Source: Mucilaginibacter empetricola
GTDB lineage: Bacteria > Bacteroidota > Bacteroidia > Sphingobacteriales > Sphingobacteriaceae
DNA length: 64,000 bases
Assembly (NCBI RefSeq): GCF_024808665.1
Contig: NZ_JANUBZ010000001.1
Coordinates: 496,001-560,000 of the forward strand
Direction: 5' to 3'
Shown here: positions 1 to 9,058 of the stretch, piece by piece
Layout of the letters: each line of letters begins with the position of its first letter
How positions within the stretch are numbered: position 1 is the first letter of the stretch
Position numbers and translations under genes: made by a program
The notes under the pieces: generated by a model
The model's database searches: none
What the model was told of the DNA's origin: nothing
Seen by the model: only the letters and a program-made list of their open reading frames with translations

Positions 1-72
1 TGGTTATTTTTAATGGGCTCAAAACTAATATTTTATTAATTTAGAACAACCTTCATTCAAGGAAATATCACC

Positions 73-876
73 GTGGACAAATACTTCAACAACAAAATTA
101 TATGGATTACCGGTGCCTCTTCGGGCATTGGTGAAGCACTGGCCTGGGAGTTGTCACGCCGGGGCGCTAAATTGATCTTGTCGAGCCGGCGGATAGCTGA
201 ATTAGAACGGGTAAAGAATAACTGTGCCCATCCTGATAATGTACACATCCTCCCACTCGACCTTACCGACAGCGCTAATCTGGAAGCGAAAGTGCCCCTC
301 GCCATAGCACTATTCGGGCATATCGACATTATGGTACATAATGGTGGCATTTCACAACGTGCGCTCGTTGCTGAGACCGATATTGCTGTCCATCGCGAAG
401 TGATGGAGCTTAACTATTTCAGTTATATTACATTAACCAAAGCGCTTTTGCCACATTTTATAGCGCGGGGATCGGGTTATTTTGTAGTGACCAGCAGCGT
501 AATGGGCAAAATAGGAACACCGATGCGTGCGGCCTACGCAGCTGCCAAACACGCATTGCACGGCTATTTCGATTGTCTCCGCGCCGAGGTGGGCCAGTAC
601 GGCATCAAAGTAACCATACTTACGCCCGGCTATATCCATACGCCAATAGCAACAATATCCGGCGATGGAAGTTTTACCAGCAATAAATCTGAACACATCA
701 ATGCCGGGTTTTCGGCCGATAAAGCTGCCTTACAAATTATAAAGGCCATACAAAATGAAGCGTATGAGCCCTATATCGGCAAATTTATAGGCGAAGAAAG
801 ACTGGCGCTTTTTGTTAAACGCTTTCTGCCGGGATTGTTTACCAGGCTGATTTCACGTTTCGGGACACCGAAATAA
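73..876 (+). CDS. Short-chain dehydrogenase/reductase (SDR)
   Basis: A 267-residue classical SDR, an NAD(P)-dependent oxidoreductase; the substrate cannot be told from sequence. The Rossmann dinucleotide motif TGASSGIG lies at residues 13-20, an NNAG-like HNGG at 89-92, the catalytic serine region VVTSS around 138-142, and the catalytic pair Y155-AAA-K159. Length is normal for the family. The start is GTG at 73, chosen because it puts the TGxxxGIG motif about 12 residues from the N-terminus; no ATG fits. It ends 23 bases before the regulator-permease fusion gene and may be cotranscribed with it. Its last 115 bases recur at 8476-8590, so the gene was once part of a duplicated segment. Family certain, function unknown. 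Confidence 0.9.
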   Translation: MDKYFNNKIIWITGASSGIGEALAWELSRRGAKLILSSRRIAELERVKNNCAHPDNVHILPLDLTDSANLEAKVPLAIALFGHIDIMVHNGGISQRALVAETDIAVHREVMELNYFSYITLTKALLPHFIARGSGYFVVTSSVMGKIGTPMRAAYAAAKHALHGYFDCLRAEVGQYGIKVTILTPGYIHTPIATISGDGSFTSNKSEHINAGFSADKAALQIIKAIQNEAYEPYIGKFIGEERLALFVKRFLPGLFTRLISRFGTPK

Positions 877-899
877 TAACTATTGACTTATTTGATACT

Positions 900-3800
900 T
901 TGAATCCGTATACATTCCATATTAACCTCTATGACCTCGCCTTCCTGGGAGTAATATTTATTGGATTCAATTTTATATTATTCTTATGGTTTACCAAGGG
1001 GATAAACCGGGCAGCAAACCGGTTTCTTGCCATGGCGCTGATCACTATAGTTTTATGGATAGCCTGGATATTGGGTATTGATATCGGATTATCAACCTAC
1101 GTTCCCCATTGGAGCAGGCTGCCATTCCAATTCTCGCTGGCACTTGGTCCGCTGATCTTCTTTTATGTCCTTAAAATAACCCGGCCTGAATATAAATTCC
1201 GCCGCATGGATCTCCTGCATTTCAGTCCCTTGTTGCTTCAGCTTGGCGCCCATGTGTTTGAAGTTAAAGAAAGTGCAAGAACAGGGGCGGCTATCTACAA
1301 TACACTGTCCTTTCAACAATTGCACCCGGTGTTACAGTTGCTGGCATTTATTTCGGTTGGCACCTATCTGTACTGGTCTCACAAACTAATAGAGCGATTT
1401 TACCGGCGACTAAAATTTCATGGCGGCGATAGACACCGGTACCAATTGCGTTGGCTGCATAATTTGCTGACAGCTTTCGGCTTTTTATGGTTATTGTGGA
1501 TACCATTTACAGTAGTAGATTATTTTTATTACCATAATCAATCTGGCATACAGTTATATTATCCTTTATATCTTCTTTTAGCCGTAATGTCCATCTGGAT
1601 GGCGGCTGTAGCCTTTTTTAGGCCCGAAGTTAGTGTAGCTGTAAATGCGCCTTCATTTTTAAAACCATCACCACCTGCAGAATTAAAGCAAAAGGGCATT
1701 TGGCTAAAGAGGGTCGTAAAAACCAATCTCTATTACCAGGATCCGGAACTCAATTTAAACTCGCTGGCTGAAAAGCTTGACCTCACCCCTCACGAATTAT
1801 CCCGGATCATCAATACTGCCATCAAAAAAAACTTTCATGATTTTATCAGTGGCTATCGCGTTGCTGATGTAATTGAGAAAATGCAGGACCCTGCATATGA
1901 CCATATAACTTTGCTGGGCATTGCCTACGATTCTGGCTTCAACTCAAAAAGCGCCTTCAATCGTATTTTTAAAGAGATGACGGGTAAAAGCCCCGTGGAA
2001 TATAAAAACGATCTGAAAAAAGAGCTCCCAGTTTATAAACTGGGTCGCCATCCCCGATTTGCGACGGTAATTTCGAATCATGAAACCACACCGAAGTGGT
2101 CTTCTGAGAAATTATACAGCAACATTATGTTTAGAAACTATTTCAAGATAGCGTGGCGCAATTTGGTACGCCAAAGGCTTTTCAGCCTGATCAACATATC
2201 TGGCCTGGCCGTTGGATTATCTGTTTGTATGCTGATTATGATCTATGTAGCGCATGAACATAGCTATGATCGTTTCCACAAAAATGCAGACAGGGTATTC
2301 AAACCCTTCGGCCAGATAAAGATGAATGGTAATACATTTGGTATTGATCAAATGAGTTACGTATCAGGGCCTTTGATAAAACAATCACTGCCGGTAGTGG
2401 AGGATTATATGCGCACTACACGTTACTTCACATCAGTGGTGCTTGTGAGTAACTCATCGAGGCCCGATCAGAAATTTGTCGAAGATAAATTACTGTTTGC
2501 CGATGCAGGCTTTTTCAATTTCTTTTCTTTCAAATTGTTATCTGGGCAGCCTGCACAGGTACTATCCAAACCATTTTCCATAGTTATATCGCAGGATATG
2601 GCCAAAAAATATTTTGGTGATGAAAACCCGGTAGGAAAGACATTGACTATCAAAACCGATAGCGCCTATACTTACCAGGTAACCGGAGTTGCTGAAAATT
2701 GCCCTTCCAATTCCTCTATTGAATATAATTTTGTTGCATCCAATTCCGGTTTTGTAAAAACCAAGGCGGCCAAAGATTACCTTGGCGATCAAAAACTGGG
2801 CGGTGGTACCTTTGATGTTTACCTGCTGTTAAGGCATCGTTCTGATACTACTGCATTGACGAAGGGCCTGCGATCACTCAACACCGATAAAACCAATAAA
2901 GCACAAATTAATTTTTCTCTTTTACCTCTGATAGACCATCATCTGAAAAGGTCAGCAGATGATGCTAACATTAAATACCTCACTATATTCCCTTTAGTTG
3001 CATTACTGATTTTACTGCTTGCCCTGGTTAATTATATGAGCCTGTCTACTGCAAGGGCCACGCTACGGGCAAAAGAGATAGGCGTACGCAAAATATCCGG
3101 CGCCAGCCGCAAAAGCATTGCATTGCAATTTTATATCGAATCAACTCTTTTTGCAACCATATCTTTCCTGTTAGGGTACGTGCTGTGTTACTTATTTAAA
3201 CCAGTATTTTTTAATGTCCTTCAGCTAAAAATAGATGACTCATTCCTTTATAGTCCTCTGATCCTATCCCTGCTATTCGGGTTGTTACTGGTTACTATCA
3301 TCGTCTCGGGCAGTTACCCCTCCCTGGTGCTGTCAGCTTTTAAACCTGTTATCACGCTTAAAGGAAAAATGGGTAAACAATCAGGCGGCGTTATGATCCG
3401 TAAAATATTTACGACGCTCCAATTCTCAATATCCGTTGCGCTGATCGTTTGCGGAATAGTAATAGACCGGCAGCTTTATTTTTTCAGGCATACGGATACG
3501 GGTGTTGATAGGGACAACGTGATTATGATCCCGGTTAGCGGCTCTTTTAAAAATTACCCTGCCTTTAATCACGATATTAAGATATTGGCGGGCATAAGCG
3601 AAGTGTCAACATCGCGATACGGCATGTTTAGTTATTATGATATGATCGGAATGCCCGGTAAAACCAAAGATGAAACAGTAATGCTTCCATCGCTTGACGT
3701 CGACCAGGATTTCTTTCAACTGGTAGGTCTTAAATGGAAGTATCCGCCACTGCCTCATGATAACCTGGGTACCGGAAATAAGATTGTGCTTAACGAATTG

Positions 3801-4517
3801 GCGGTTGAAAAAATGCATTTACCCGCGAACCCTCTCGGCAGATATGTTAATCCTGGTTCGAAGACCATTGTGGCTGGTGTTGTTAAAAATTTCAACTTTG
3901 GCTCTCTCGAAGACCCCATTCAGCCGCTCGGCCTTTGGGTGCTTTCCGACACCGCTAAATTTTGGAAAACTCAGGGAGGATGTTTCCTTTTTGCAAAAAT
4001 AAAAGCCCATACAAATCTGCCAACCTTGTTTGGGGCAATGCAAAACATCTATAAAAAGTACGATGCTGACACCCCATTCGATTACACATTTATGGATGAT
4101 GCCTTTAATGCCCGGTACAAAGCTGAAGACCGGCTGGCCTCCATATTCAGCATCTTTACTGTCATCACAATCGTACTGGCCGGCATGGGACTATTCGGCT
4201 TGGCAGCGTTTACTATAGAGCAACGTACTAAGGAGATTGGCATAAGAAAAGTACTGGGAGCAAGTATATCGTCGATTAACGGCTTGCTTTCAAAAGACTT
4301 CCTAAAGCTGGTATTCCTTTCCATTCTCATCGCTTCGCCTATAGCCTGGTACGTGATGCATAAATGGCTGCAAGGATTTGCTTACCGCATTAATATACAA
4401 TGGTGGATGTTTGCCGGCGCAGGATTACTTGCTGTCATCGTAGCGGTTATTACAATCAGCTATCATGCTATAAAAGCGGCAGTAGTAAATCCTGTGAATA
4501 GTTTACGGTCTGAGTAA
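900..4517 (+). CDS. Fusion of membrane AraC-type regulator and MacB/FtsX-like ABC transporter permease
   Basis: A 1205-residue protein with two normally separate parts. Residues about 1-250 are a multi-span membrane region. Residues about 269-370 are an AraC-type DNA-binding domain (ELNLNSLAEKLDLTPHELSRIIN, then GIAYDSGFNSKSAFNRIFKEMTGKSPVEYK). From residue 410 (base 2128) it continues in frame as a full MacB/FtsX permease starting MFRNYFKIAWRN, with two periplasmic MacB-like regions and two FtsX cores (the last around FGLAAFTIEQRTKEIGIRKVLGAS). Such permeases usually stand alone at about 790 residues and serve ATPase-driven export or envelope signalling. The start is TTG at 900, giving MNPYTFHINLYD, matched in the paralogue downstream. 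No stop or frameshift separates the parts, but the ATG at 2128 could be a secondary start. No ATPase gene is adjacent. Confidence 0.85.
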   Translation: MNPYTFHINLYDLAFLGVIFIGFNFILFLWFTKGINRAANRFLAMALITIVLWIAWILGIDIGLSTYVPHWSRLPFQFSLALGPLIFFYVLKITRPEYKFRRMDLLHFSPLLLQLGAHVFEVKESARTGAAIYNTLSFQQLHPVLQLLAFISVGTYLYWSHKLIERFYRRLKFHGGDRHRYQLRWLHNLLTAFGFLWLLWIPFTVVDYFYYHNQSGIQLYYPLYLLLAVMSIWMAAVAFFRPEVSVAVNAPSFLKPSPPAELKQKGIWLKRVVKTNLYYQDPELNLNSLAEKLDLTPHELSRIINTAIKKNFHDFISGYRVADVIEKMQDPAYDHITLLGIAYDSGFNSKSAFNRIFKEMTGKSPVEYKNDLKKELPVYKLGRHPRFATVISNHETTPKWSSEKLYSNIMFRNYFKIAWRNLVRQRLFSLINISGLAVGLSVCMLIMIYVAHEHSYDRFHKNADRVFKPFGQIKMNGNTFGIDQMSYVSGPLIKQSLPVVEDYMRTTRYFTSVVLVSNSSRPDQKFVEDKLLFADAGFFNFFSFKLLSGQPAQVLSKPFSIVISQDMAKKYFGDENPVGKTLTIKTDSAYTYQVTGVAENCPSNSSIEYNFVASNSGFVKTKAAKDYLGDQKLGGGTFDVYLLLRHRSDTTALTKGLRSLNTDKTNKAQINFSLLPLIDHHLKRSADDANIKYLTIFPLVALLILLLALVNYMSLSTARATLRAKEIGVRKISGASRKSIALQFYIESTLFATISFLLGYVLCYLFKPVFFNVLQLKIDDSFLYSPLILSLLFGLLLVTIIVSGSYPSLVLSAFKPVITLKGKMGKQSGGVMIRKIFTTLQFSISVALIVCGIVIDRQLYFFRHTDTGVDRDNVIMIPVSGSFKNYPAFNHDIKILAGISEVSTSRYGMFSYYDMIGMPGKTKDETVMLPSLDVDQDFFQLVGLKWKYPPLPHDNLGTGNKIVLNELAVEKMHLPANPLGRYVNPGSKTIVAGVVKNFNFGSLEDPIQPLGLWVLSDTAKFWKTQGGCFLFAKIKAHTNLPTLFGAMQNIYKKYDADTPFDYTFMDDAFNARYKAEDRLASIFSIFTVITIVLAGMGLFGLAAFTIEQRTKEIGIRKVLGASISSINGLLSKDFLKLVFLSILIASPIAWYVMHKWLQGFAYRINIQWWMFAGAGLLAVIVAVITISYHAIKAAVVNPVNSLRSE

Positions 4518-4602
4518 TTGAGAGTAAAATCCATTTTTGGGAGGCTATTATAAGTCAGCAGGAAGTTTCAAATTATCGAAAAGCTTTCCCTATGGGCTAC
4601 GA

Positions 4603-4637
4603 AGCCGCTTTACGAAAGTAGGGTGGCTTTTTTGTTT
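4603..4637 (+). terminator. Rho-independent terminator with GAAA tetraloop
   Basis: An 11-bp stem (AGCCGCTTTAC pairing with GTAGGGTGGCT, including G-T wobbles) closes on a GAAA loop and is followed by a T-rich run. It lies 86 bases after the first fusion gene. A nearly identical copy follows the second fusion gene. The upstream CCCTA at 4588-4592 could instead pair with the TAGGG inside the stem, so two alternative folds are possible. Confidence 0.75.
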
Positions 4638-4747
4638 GGTATAGTTATTCGCAACAATACAACAAACTGGCGAAACCATACCTACCCCAAAACCGAACGT
4701 CTTATGTCCGCTTCCGTTACAGCAAAACATATTTATCATCGCATAAT

Positions 4748-4776
4748 TTTGTAAATATCAATATATTGTAAATTTG
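4748..4776 (+). promoter_or_regulatory. Candidate Bacteroidota promoter (TTTG -33 box, TAAATTTG -7 box)
   Basis: TTTG at 4748-4751, a 17-base spacer and TAAATTTG at 4769-4776 match the primary-sigma consensus of Bacteroidota (TTTG, 17-23 bases, TAnnTTTG). The predicted transcript start near 4783 suits a TTG start at 4795 or 4804. The bases after the -7 box (GGAACAACCTT) nearly recur before the SDR gene (44-53), consistent with a duplicated unit. Confidence 0.5.
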
Positions 4777-4803
4777 GAACAACCTTTGGGCTAATTGAAT
4801 TAC

Positions 4804-6510
4804 TTGAATCCTAATATATTCCATATTAACTTGTACCATGTGGCCGCCATGGCAACCCTGTTTTCGGGGTTTACACTTGCGCTGCTTTTAGCGTTCGCAA
4901 AAAGGGAGGGCCACGCAGCCAACCTGTTTTTAAGTGCCGCTTTAGCTGTAATTGTACTGAAGACTGGCGGCCTTTCGCCGATTTTTTTACCGGCGCTGGG
5001 GCCGCTGTTGTATTTTTATGTGCGAGGGATGACGGTACCAAACCTACAATTTGGCCGAAAAGATATTCTGCATTTTTGCCCTTTGCTGGTGGCGTATTGG
5101 ATACCGGGCTGGCTGGTGCTAATTTCGGTTATCATTTATTTATACCTGTCGCACCGGTTGATACAGCATTTTTATAACCGCTTGCAGCCGGTGCTAATGG
5201 ATAGGCCGCGCTTTGCCTTCCGCCGGTTGGATAAGGCCTTGCATCTGCTCGGCTTGCTTTGCATGTTATGGCTGTTTAATGATGCCTTGAGTTTTGCCGT
5301 TGCTTTTGTGCTGATCGGCGTGGCCGCCGAAGTGATACTAAAATTGGATAGCAGCACACAACTGACCACGCCGATAACAGATAGATATGATGCAAAGGAA
5401 AAAAGCCGCAGGCTAAAGGAGGTCGTAGCCGCAAACCGTCTTTACGAGGATGCCGAACTGACATTGACCTCTCTGGCAGTAAAGCTGAATATCCATCCGC
5501 ACGATTTATCGCGGATTATTAATGTGGGGATGGAAAAGAACTTCAGCGACTTTATTAATGAATTCAGGGTTCGTGAAACTGCCCGGAAGATGCAGGACGC
5601 GGCCTACGACCGGCTCACACTGCTGGGAATCGCCTACGAGTCGGGGTTTAATTCCCAAAGAACTTTCAACCGTGTATTCAAAGAGATGACCGGCAAAACC
5701 CCGGTGGAATACAAGAACAGCCTGAAAAAAGAGTTGCCAAATGATAAGTTGGCCATCCCATCACACTTACCACCGGTAATATTGCGTTCAGGAAGCCTGC
5801 CAGGTTGGGCTTCTGTAAAATTAAATCGCAATTATATGTTTCGTAATTATTTAACAATTGCCTGGCGCAACCTTATTAAGAATAAAGTATTGTCGCTTAT
5901 TAATATAGGTGGTCTTGCAGTGGGCATGGCAGTGGTAATGTTGATCAGTTTGTGGATTTTGGATGAAGTAACCTTTAACGAGTATCACAAAAACTATGGC
6001 CGTATAGCGAAGGTCGTTCAAAACCTAATCAATAACGGCGGGGTAGAGACATGGTTCGTGGTTCCTTATCCGCTTGCTGCCGAGTTGCGTAAAAGCTATG
6101 GCAGCGATTTTCCAGAGGTTGCAATGCAAGCCGCGGATGGAGATCATATCCTCACGCTGGGCGATAAAAAGCTTTCTAAATATGGCTCGTTTATGGAGCC
6201 GCAGGGGCCGGATATATTCTCGCTGAAAATGCTTGCAGGGAATAAAAATGCGCTTAACGATCCGTCTTCCATCATTATATCAGCATCGACTGCTAAAGCT
6301 TATTTTAATAATGCTGATCCTATAGGACGGGTACTGAAATTTGATAACCAAACTAACCTGAAAGTTGCGGGTGTTTATGAAGACATACCGAAAAATTCGG
6401 ATTTGGCTGGGATGGACTTTATAGCTCCCTGGCAAATGCTTTATAACATTGGCCAATTGGGCCGAGATGAAAGACCCGTGGCGCCCCAACATCGTACACC
6501 TTTATGTTAA
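4804..6510 (+). CDS. 5' part of the frameshifted fusion: membrane AraC-type regulator plus first MacB segment
   Basis: This frame encodes about 190 residues of membrane helices, an AraC-type DNA-binding domain (LTLTSLAVKLNIHPHDLSRIIN, then GIAYESGFNSQRTFNRVFKEMTGKTPVEYK) and the first transmembrane helix and part of the first periplasmic region of a MacB-like permease. After the frame change the last residues (about GQLGRDERP onward) have no family resemblance. If translated, it would be a membrane-tethered regulator with a truncated permease. The membrane region lacks about 60 residues of loops present in the first copy. Confidence 0.6.
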   Translation: MNPNIFHINLYHVAAMATLFSGFTLALLLAFAKREGHAANLFLSAALAVIVLKTGGLSPIFLPALGPLLYFYVRGMTVPNLQFGRKDILHFCPLLVAYWIPGWLVLISVIIYLYLSHRLIQHFYNRLQPVLMDRPRFAFRRLDKALHLLGLLCMLWLFNDALSFAVAFVLIGVAAEVILKLDSSTQLTTPITDRYDAKEKSRRLKEVVAANRLYEDAELTLTSLAVKLNIHPHDLSRIINVGMEKNFSDFINEFRVRETARKMQDAAYDRLTLLGIAYESGFNSQRTFNRVFKEMTGKTPVEYKNSLKKELPNDKLAIPSHLPPVILRSGSLPGWASVKLNRNYMFRNYLTIAWRNLIKNKVLSLINIGGLAVGMAVVMLISLWILDEVTFNEYHKNYGRIAKVVQNLINNGGVETWFVVPYPLAAELRKSYGSDFPEVAMQAADGDHILTLGDKKLSKYGSFMEPQGPDIFSLKMLAGNKNALNDPSSIIISASTAKAYFNNADPIGRVLKFDNQTNLKVAGVYEDIPKNSDLAGMDFIAPWQMLYNIGQLGRDERPVAPQHRTPLC

Positions 6511-8218
6511 ACTGGCCGATAACGCCGATCTGGATGCGGTGTCGCTAAAAATACGAGATGTAAAGCTACATCATGTGAGTGGACGATTTGCCAAAAGGAA
6601 ACCCGTGCTGTTCCTGTTCCCGATGAGCAGGTGGCACTTATATAGCGATTTCAAAGGTGGCGTTAACCGCGGTGGCAGGATACAATACGTTTGGTTGTTC
6701 GGTATCATTGGGATGTTTGTTTTGCTATTGGCCTGCATTAACTTTATGAATCTGAGCACGGCGCGCTCTGAAAAGCGCGCACGCGAAGTGGGGATACGCA
6801 AAACCATCGGTTCATCGCGCAGCCAGCTTATATACCAGTTTTTGAGCGAATCGTTGTTATGCGTGCTTATGGCTTTTGTCATTTCGTTATTGCTGGCACA
6901 GTTGGCCCTGCCATTTTTTAACCAGGTGGCCGATAAACAGGTGAATATTCCCTGGGGCAAAGCGCTGTTCTGGATCGTAGCTTTGGCCTTTTGCCTGGCA
7001 ACCGGAATGATAACAGGGAGCTATCCAGCCTTGTATTTATCGTCGTTTAAGCCGATAAAGGTGTTAAAAGGCACATTCAGGGTAGGGCGGTTTGCCGCAG
7101 TGCCGCGTAAAGTATTGGTGATAGTGCAGTTCGCCGTGTCGGTGGTACTCATCATTGGGACCATTGTGGTCTTCAGGGAGGTGCAGTTTGCCAAAAACAG
7201 GCCGGTGGGTTATGGTCGCCAGGGGCTCGTTGCTGTTCCGACCGTCACCTCCGATATCCACAAAAATTTTGAGGCGGTAAAGGCTGATTTATTTAAGACC
7301 GGGGCCATTACCGCTATTGCCGAGGCCCCGTCGGCGCCAACAGTCAATACAAGCGGCACCAGCGGCATCAGTTGGCCGGGCAAGGATCCCAACGTTAATG
7401 TAGACTTTGCTCAAAACGCCGTGTCGTTCGATTATGGGAAAACCATTGGATGGCAGCTTGCTGAAGGGCGTGATTTTTCGCGTGACTTTTTGACCGATAC
7501 AGCAGCAATTATCATTAACCAAACCGCCGCGAAATTTATGGGATTAAAGAATCCTGTTGGTCAGATTATATATGATGACAAAGATCCTATTCAAATCATA
7601 GGCGTAGTAAAAGACATGATAAATGATTCGCCTTATGATCCTGTGCAGCCAACAGCATACTTCCTTTCTAAAGGTCCAGGAGATGACGTGTTGCTGAGAA
7701 TAAACCCCGGCAAAAGTGCAACCCGTTCTTTAGATAAAATAGCAACGGTATTTAAAACTTATAACCCCGGCCAGCCCTTCGAATATCGGTTTGTCGACCA
7801 GGAATACAACAAAAAATTCGGCGATGAAGAACGCTATGGTACCTTAGTCAGCTTTTTCGCCTCCCTCGCCATCTTAATCAGTTGTCTTGGTTTGTTCGGT
7901 ATGGCCTCATTCATGGCCGAGCAGCGTATCAAGGAGATCGGGGTGCGCAAGGTGCTGGGTGCTTCAGTGCTTAATCTCTGGGGCCTTTTGTCGAAGGACT
8001 TTGTAGCGTTGGTGGCTATTTCGTTGTTGATCGCCATTCCGGCAGCTTATTACTTTATGTATAAATGGCTACTTCATTTTCAGTATCGCTCTGACCTGGC
8101 CTGGTGGATATTCGCCTCCACCGGCGCTGGTGCATTGATTATTGCAATGCTCACGGTTAGCTACCAGAGTATAAAGGCAGCGTTGGCTAATCCGATAAAA
8201 AGTTTAAAGACAGAATAA
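6449..8218 (+). CDS. 3' part of the frameshifted fusion: MacB/FtsX permease C-terminal two thirds
   Basis: This frame encodes the remainder of the permease: the end of the first periplasmic region, the first FtsX core (NFMNLSTARSEKRAREVGIRKTIGSSRSQL), the second periplasmic region and the second FtsX core (FGMASFMAEQRIKEIGVRKVLGASVLNL), ending with SIKAALANPIKSLKTE, closely matching the end of the first copy. The possible TTG start at 6449 lies inside the homologous region, so it is probably not a natural initiation site. Best read as the downstream half of one broken gene. Confidence 0.6.
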   Translation: MANWAEMKDPWRPNIVHLYVKLADNADLDAVSLKIRDVKLHHVSGRFAKRKPVLFLFPMSRWHLYSDFKGGVNRGGRIQYVWLFGIIGMFVLLLACINFMNLSTARSEKRAREVGIRKTIGSSRSQLIYQFLSESLLCVLMAFVISLLLAQLALPFFNQVADKQVNIPWGKALFWIVALAFCLATGMITGSYPALYLSSFKPIKVLKGTFRVGRFAAVPRKVLVIVQFAVSVVLIIGTIVVFREVQFAKNRPVGYGRQGLVAVPTVTSDIHKNFEAVKADLFKTGAITAIAEAPSAPTVNTSGTSGISWPGKDPNVNVDFAQNAVSFDYGKTIGWQLAEGRDFSRDFLTDTAAIIINQTAAKFMGLKNPVGQIIYDDKDPIQIIGVVKDMINDSPYDPVQPTAYFLSKGPGDDVLLRINPGKSATRSLDKIATVFKTYNPGQPFEYRFVDQEYNKKFGDEERYGTLVSFFASLAILISCLGLFGMASFMAEQRIKEIGVRKVLGASVLNLWGLLSKDFVALVAISLLIAIPAAYYFMYKWLLHFQYRSDLAWWIFASTGAGALIIAMLTVSYQSIKAALANPIKSLKTE

Positions 8219-8365
8219 CAGGCTATGTCTGTCATCTTTTTTATTGTTCTCCCCTTGAGTGTGGCGTACAGGTGAGCGTAATGGCAGTGGTGTCTTCATC
8301 AAGATGCGGCTAACAATCTTAAATCTGTCAAAAAGTGGTTTGAGAAGTTCCCCTACGGGCTACGA

Positions 8366-8400
8366 AGCCGCTTTACGAAAGTAGGGCGGCTTTTTTATTT
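8366..8400 (+). terminator. Rho-independent terminator, second copy
   Basis: The same 11-bp stem and GAAA loop as at 4603, here with a GC pair in place of a wobble, followed by TTTTTTATTTTT. It ends the second fusion gene. The identical flanking CTACGGGCTACGA context shows that it was duplicated together with the gene. Confidence 0.8.
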
Positions 8401-8419
8401 TTAGTCGCTTTGGTAAAAG

Positions 8420-8466
8420 TGGAGACTCAGTCTCCAGGCATAGTCGTCCGTAGTTTGAAAACTACG
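8420..8466 (+). repeat. REP-like element, two short hairpins (copy 1)
   Basis: Two perfect inverted repeats, GGAGACT-C-AGTCTCC (8421-8435) and CGTAGTTT-GA-AAACTACG (8449-8466), are joined by a linker reading aggcatagtcgtc. The same layout with a related linker recurs at 31944, 35905 and 35978. It abuts the 5' end of the SDR remnant. Confidence 0.6.
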
Positions 8467-8475
8467 AACAGCGGG

Positions 8476-8590
8476 GTACGAGCCCTATATCGGCAAATTT
8501 ATAGGCGAAGAAAGATTGGCGCTTTTTGTTAAACGCTTTATGCCGGGACTGTTTACCCGGCTGATTTCACGTTTCGGGACACCGAAATAG
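8476..8590 (+). pseudogene. Remnant of an SDR gene 3' end
   Basis: These 115 bases match 762-876 without gaps and with only a handful of substitutions. They still read EPYIGKFIGEERLALFVKRF...LISRFGTPK and a stop, but have no start or Rossmann fold. The remnant begins directly after the REP-like element. It is the tail of a second SDR copy left after a duplication of the SDR/fusion-gene segment and later loss of the rest. Confidence 0.85.
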
Positions 8591-8632
8591 TTTGAAAAAC
8601 CAGGAATTTTATAAGGTAGTTATTGTATATTT

Positions 8633-9013
8633 TTATAGCTTCCCGTAATATTTAATGTAGTGGCGTTCAAATTCGGTTTTCATTAATTCAGAAGAAACGC
8701 CACCAAATTGAATTTCAAAATCATCTGGCTCCATTCCGGTAATTGCGCCACCCCAGCCCAGTAATTCTTCTCCATTTTCCAAAAAAACTTTTAATTGTGG
8801 AATTACGACTGTATCAATAAAGCGGTAATTGGGATCATCGGAATTTATTTGAACATTATGGGCTATACAATGATTTCTAAAAAATTCATATGGAAACTTA
8901 ATTTCGTCAAATATAATTTTCCCATGTACCACACCCATTGGAGTATCCGCATATTCAAATTCGGTGTGCCCGATTCGTATTTTGTCAACTTCTAAATAAT
9001 AAATTTCGCTCAT
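8633..9013 (-). CDS. Hypothetical protein
   Basis: A 126-residue soluble, acidic protein without signal peptide or membrane segment. I do not recognise the family. It looks like a compact alpha/beta protein with a glycine-rich centre (LLGWGGAITGMEPDDFEIQFGG) and many aromatic residues. Size and composition recall immunity proteins of polymorphic toxin systems, but no toxin gene is present and this is only an impression. The next gene on this strand ends 45 bases upstream of its start, so the two may be cotranscribed. Confidence 0.6.
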   Translation of the reverse strand: MSEIYYLEVDKIRIGHTEFEYADTPMGVVHGKIIFDEIKFPYEFFRNHCIAHNVQINSDDPNYRFIDTVVIPQLKVFLENGEELLGWGGAITGMEPDDFEIQFGGVSSELMKTEFERHYIKYYGKL

Positions 9014-9058
9014 TCAAGGTAAATTTATAGAAAATAATGGCCGAAAAAATCCACCCTC

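Larger units (their letters stand above)
4804..8218 (+). pseudogene. Second AraC/MacB-FtsX fusion gene, broken by one frameshift
   Basis: Read across a single frame change near 6440-6460, this region encodes a paralogue of the fusion protein at 900-4517: the same N-terminal LNPNIFHINLYH start, a shortened membrane region, an AraC-type domain, then MFRNYLTIAWRNLIKNK and the full permease. The first frame runs out at 6510 and the second is open from before 6449 to 8218. Conserved permease residues (NWAEMKDPWRPN and onward) exist only in the second frame, so the normal protein needs a one-base frame change. This may be a real inactivating indel or a sequencing error. The TTG at 4804 matches the start of the paralogue; a TTG at 4795 is also open. 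Confidence 0.75.
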
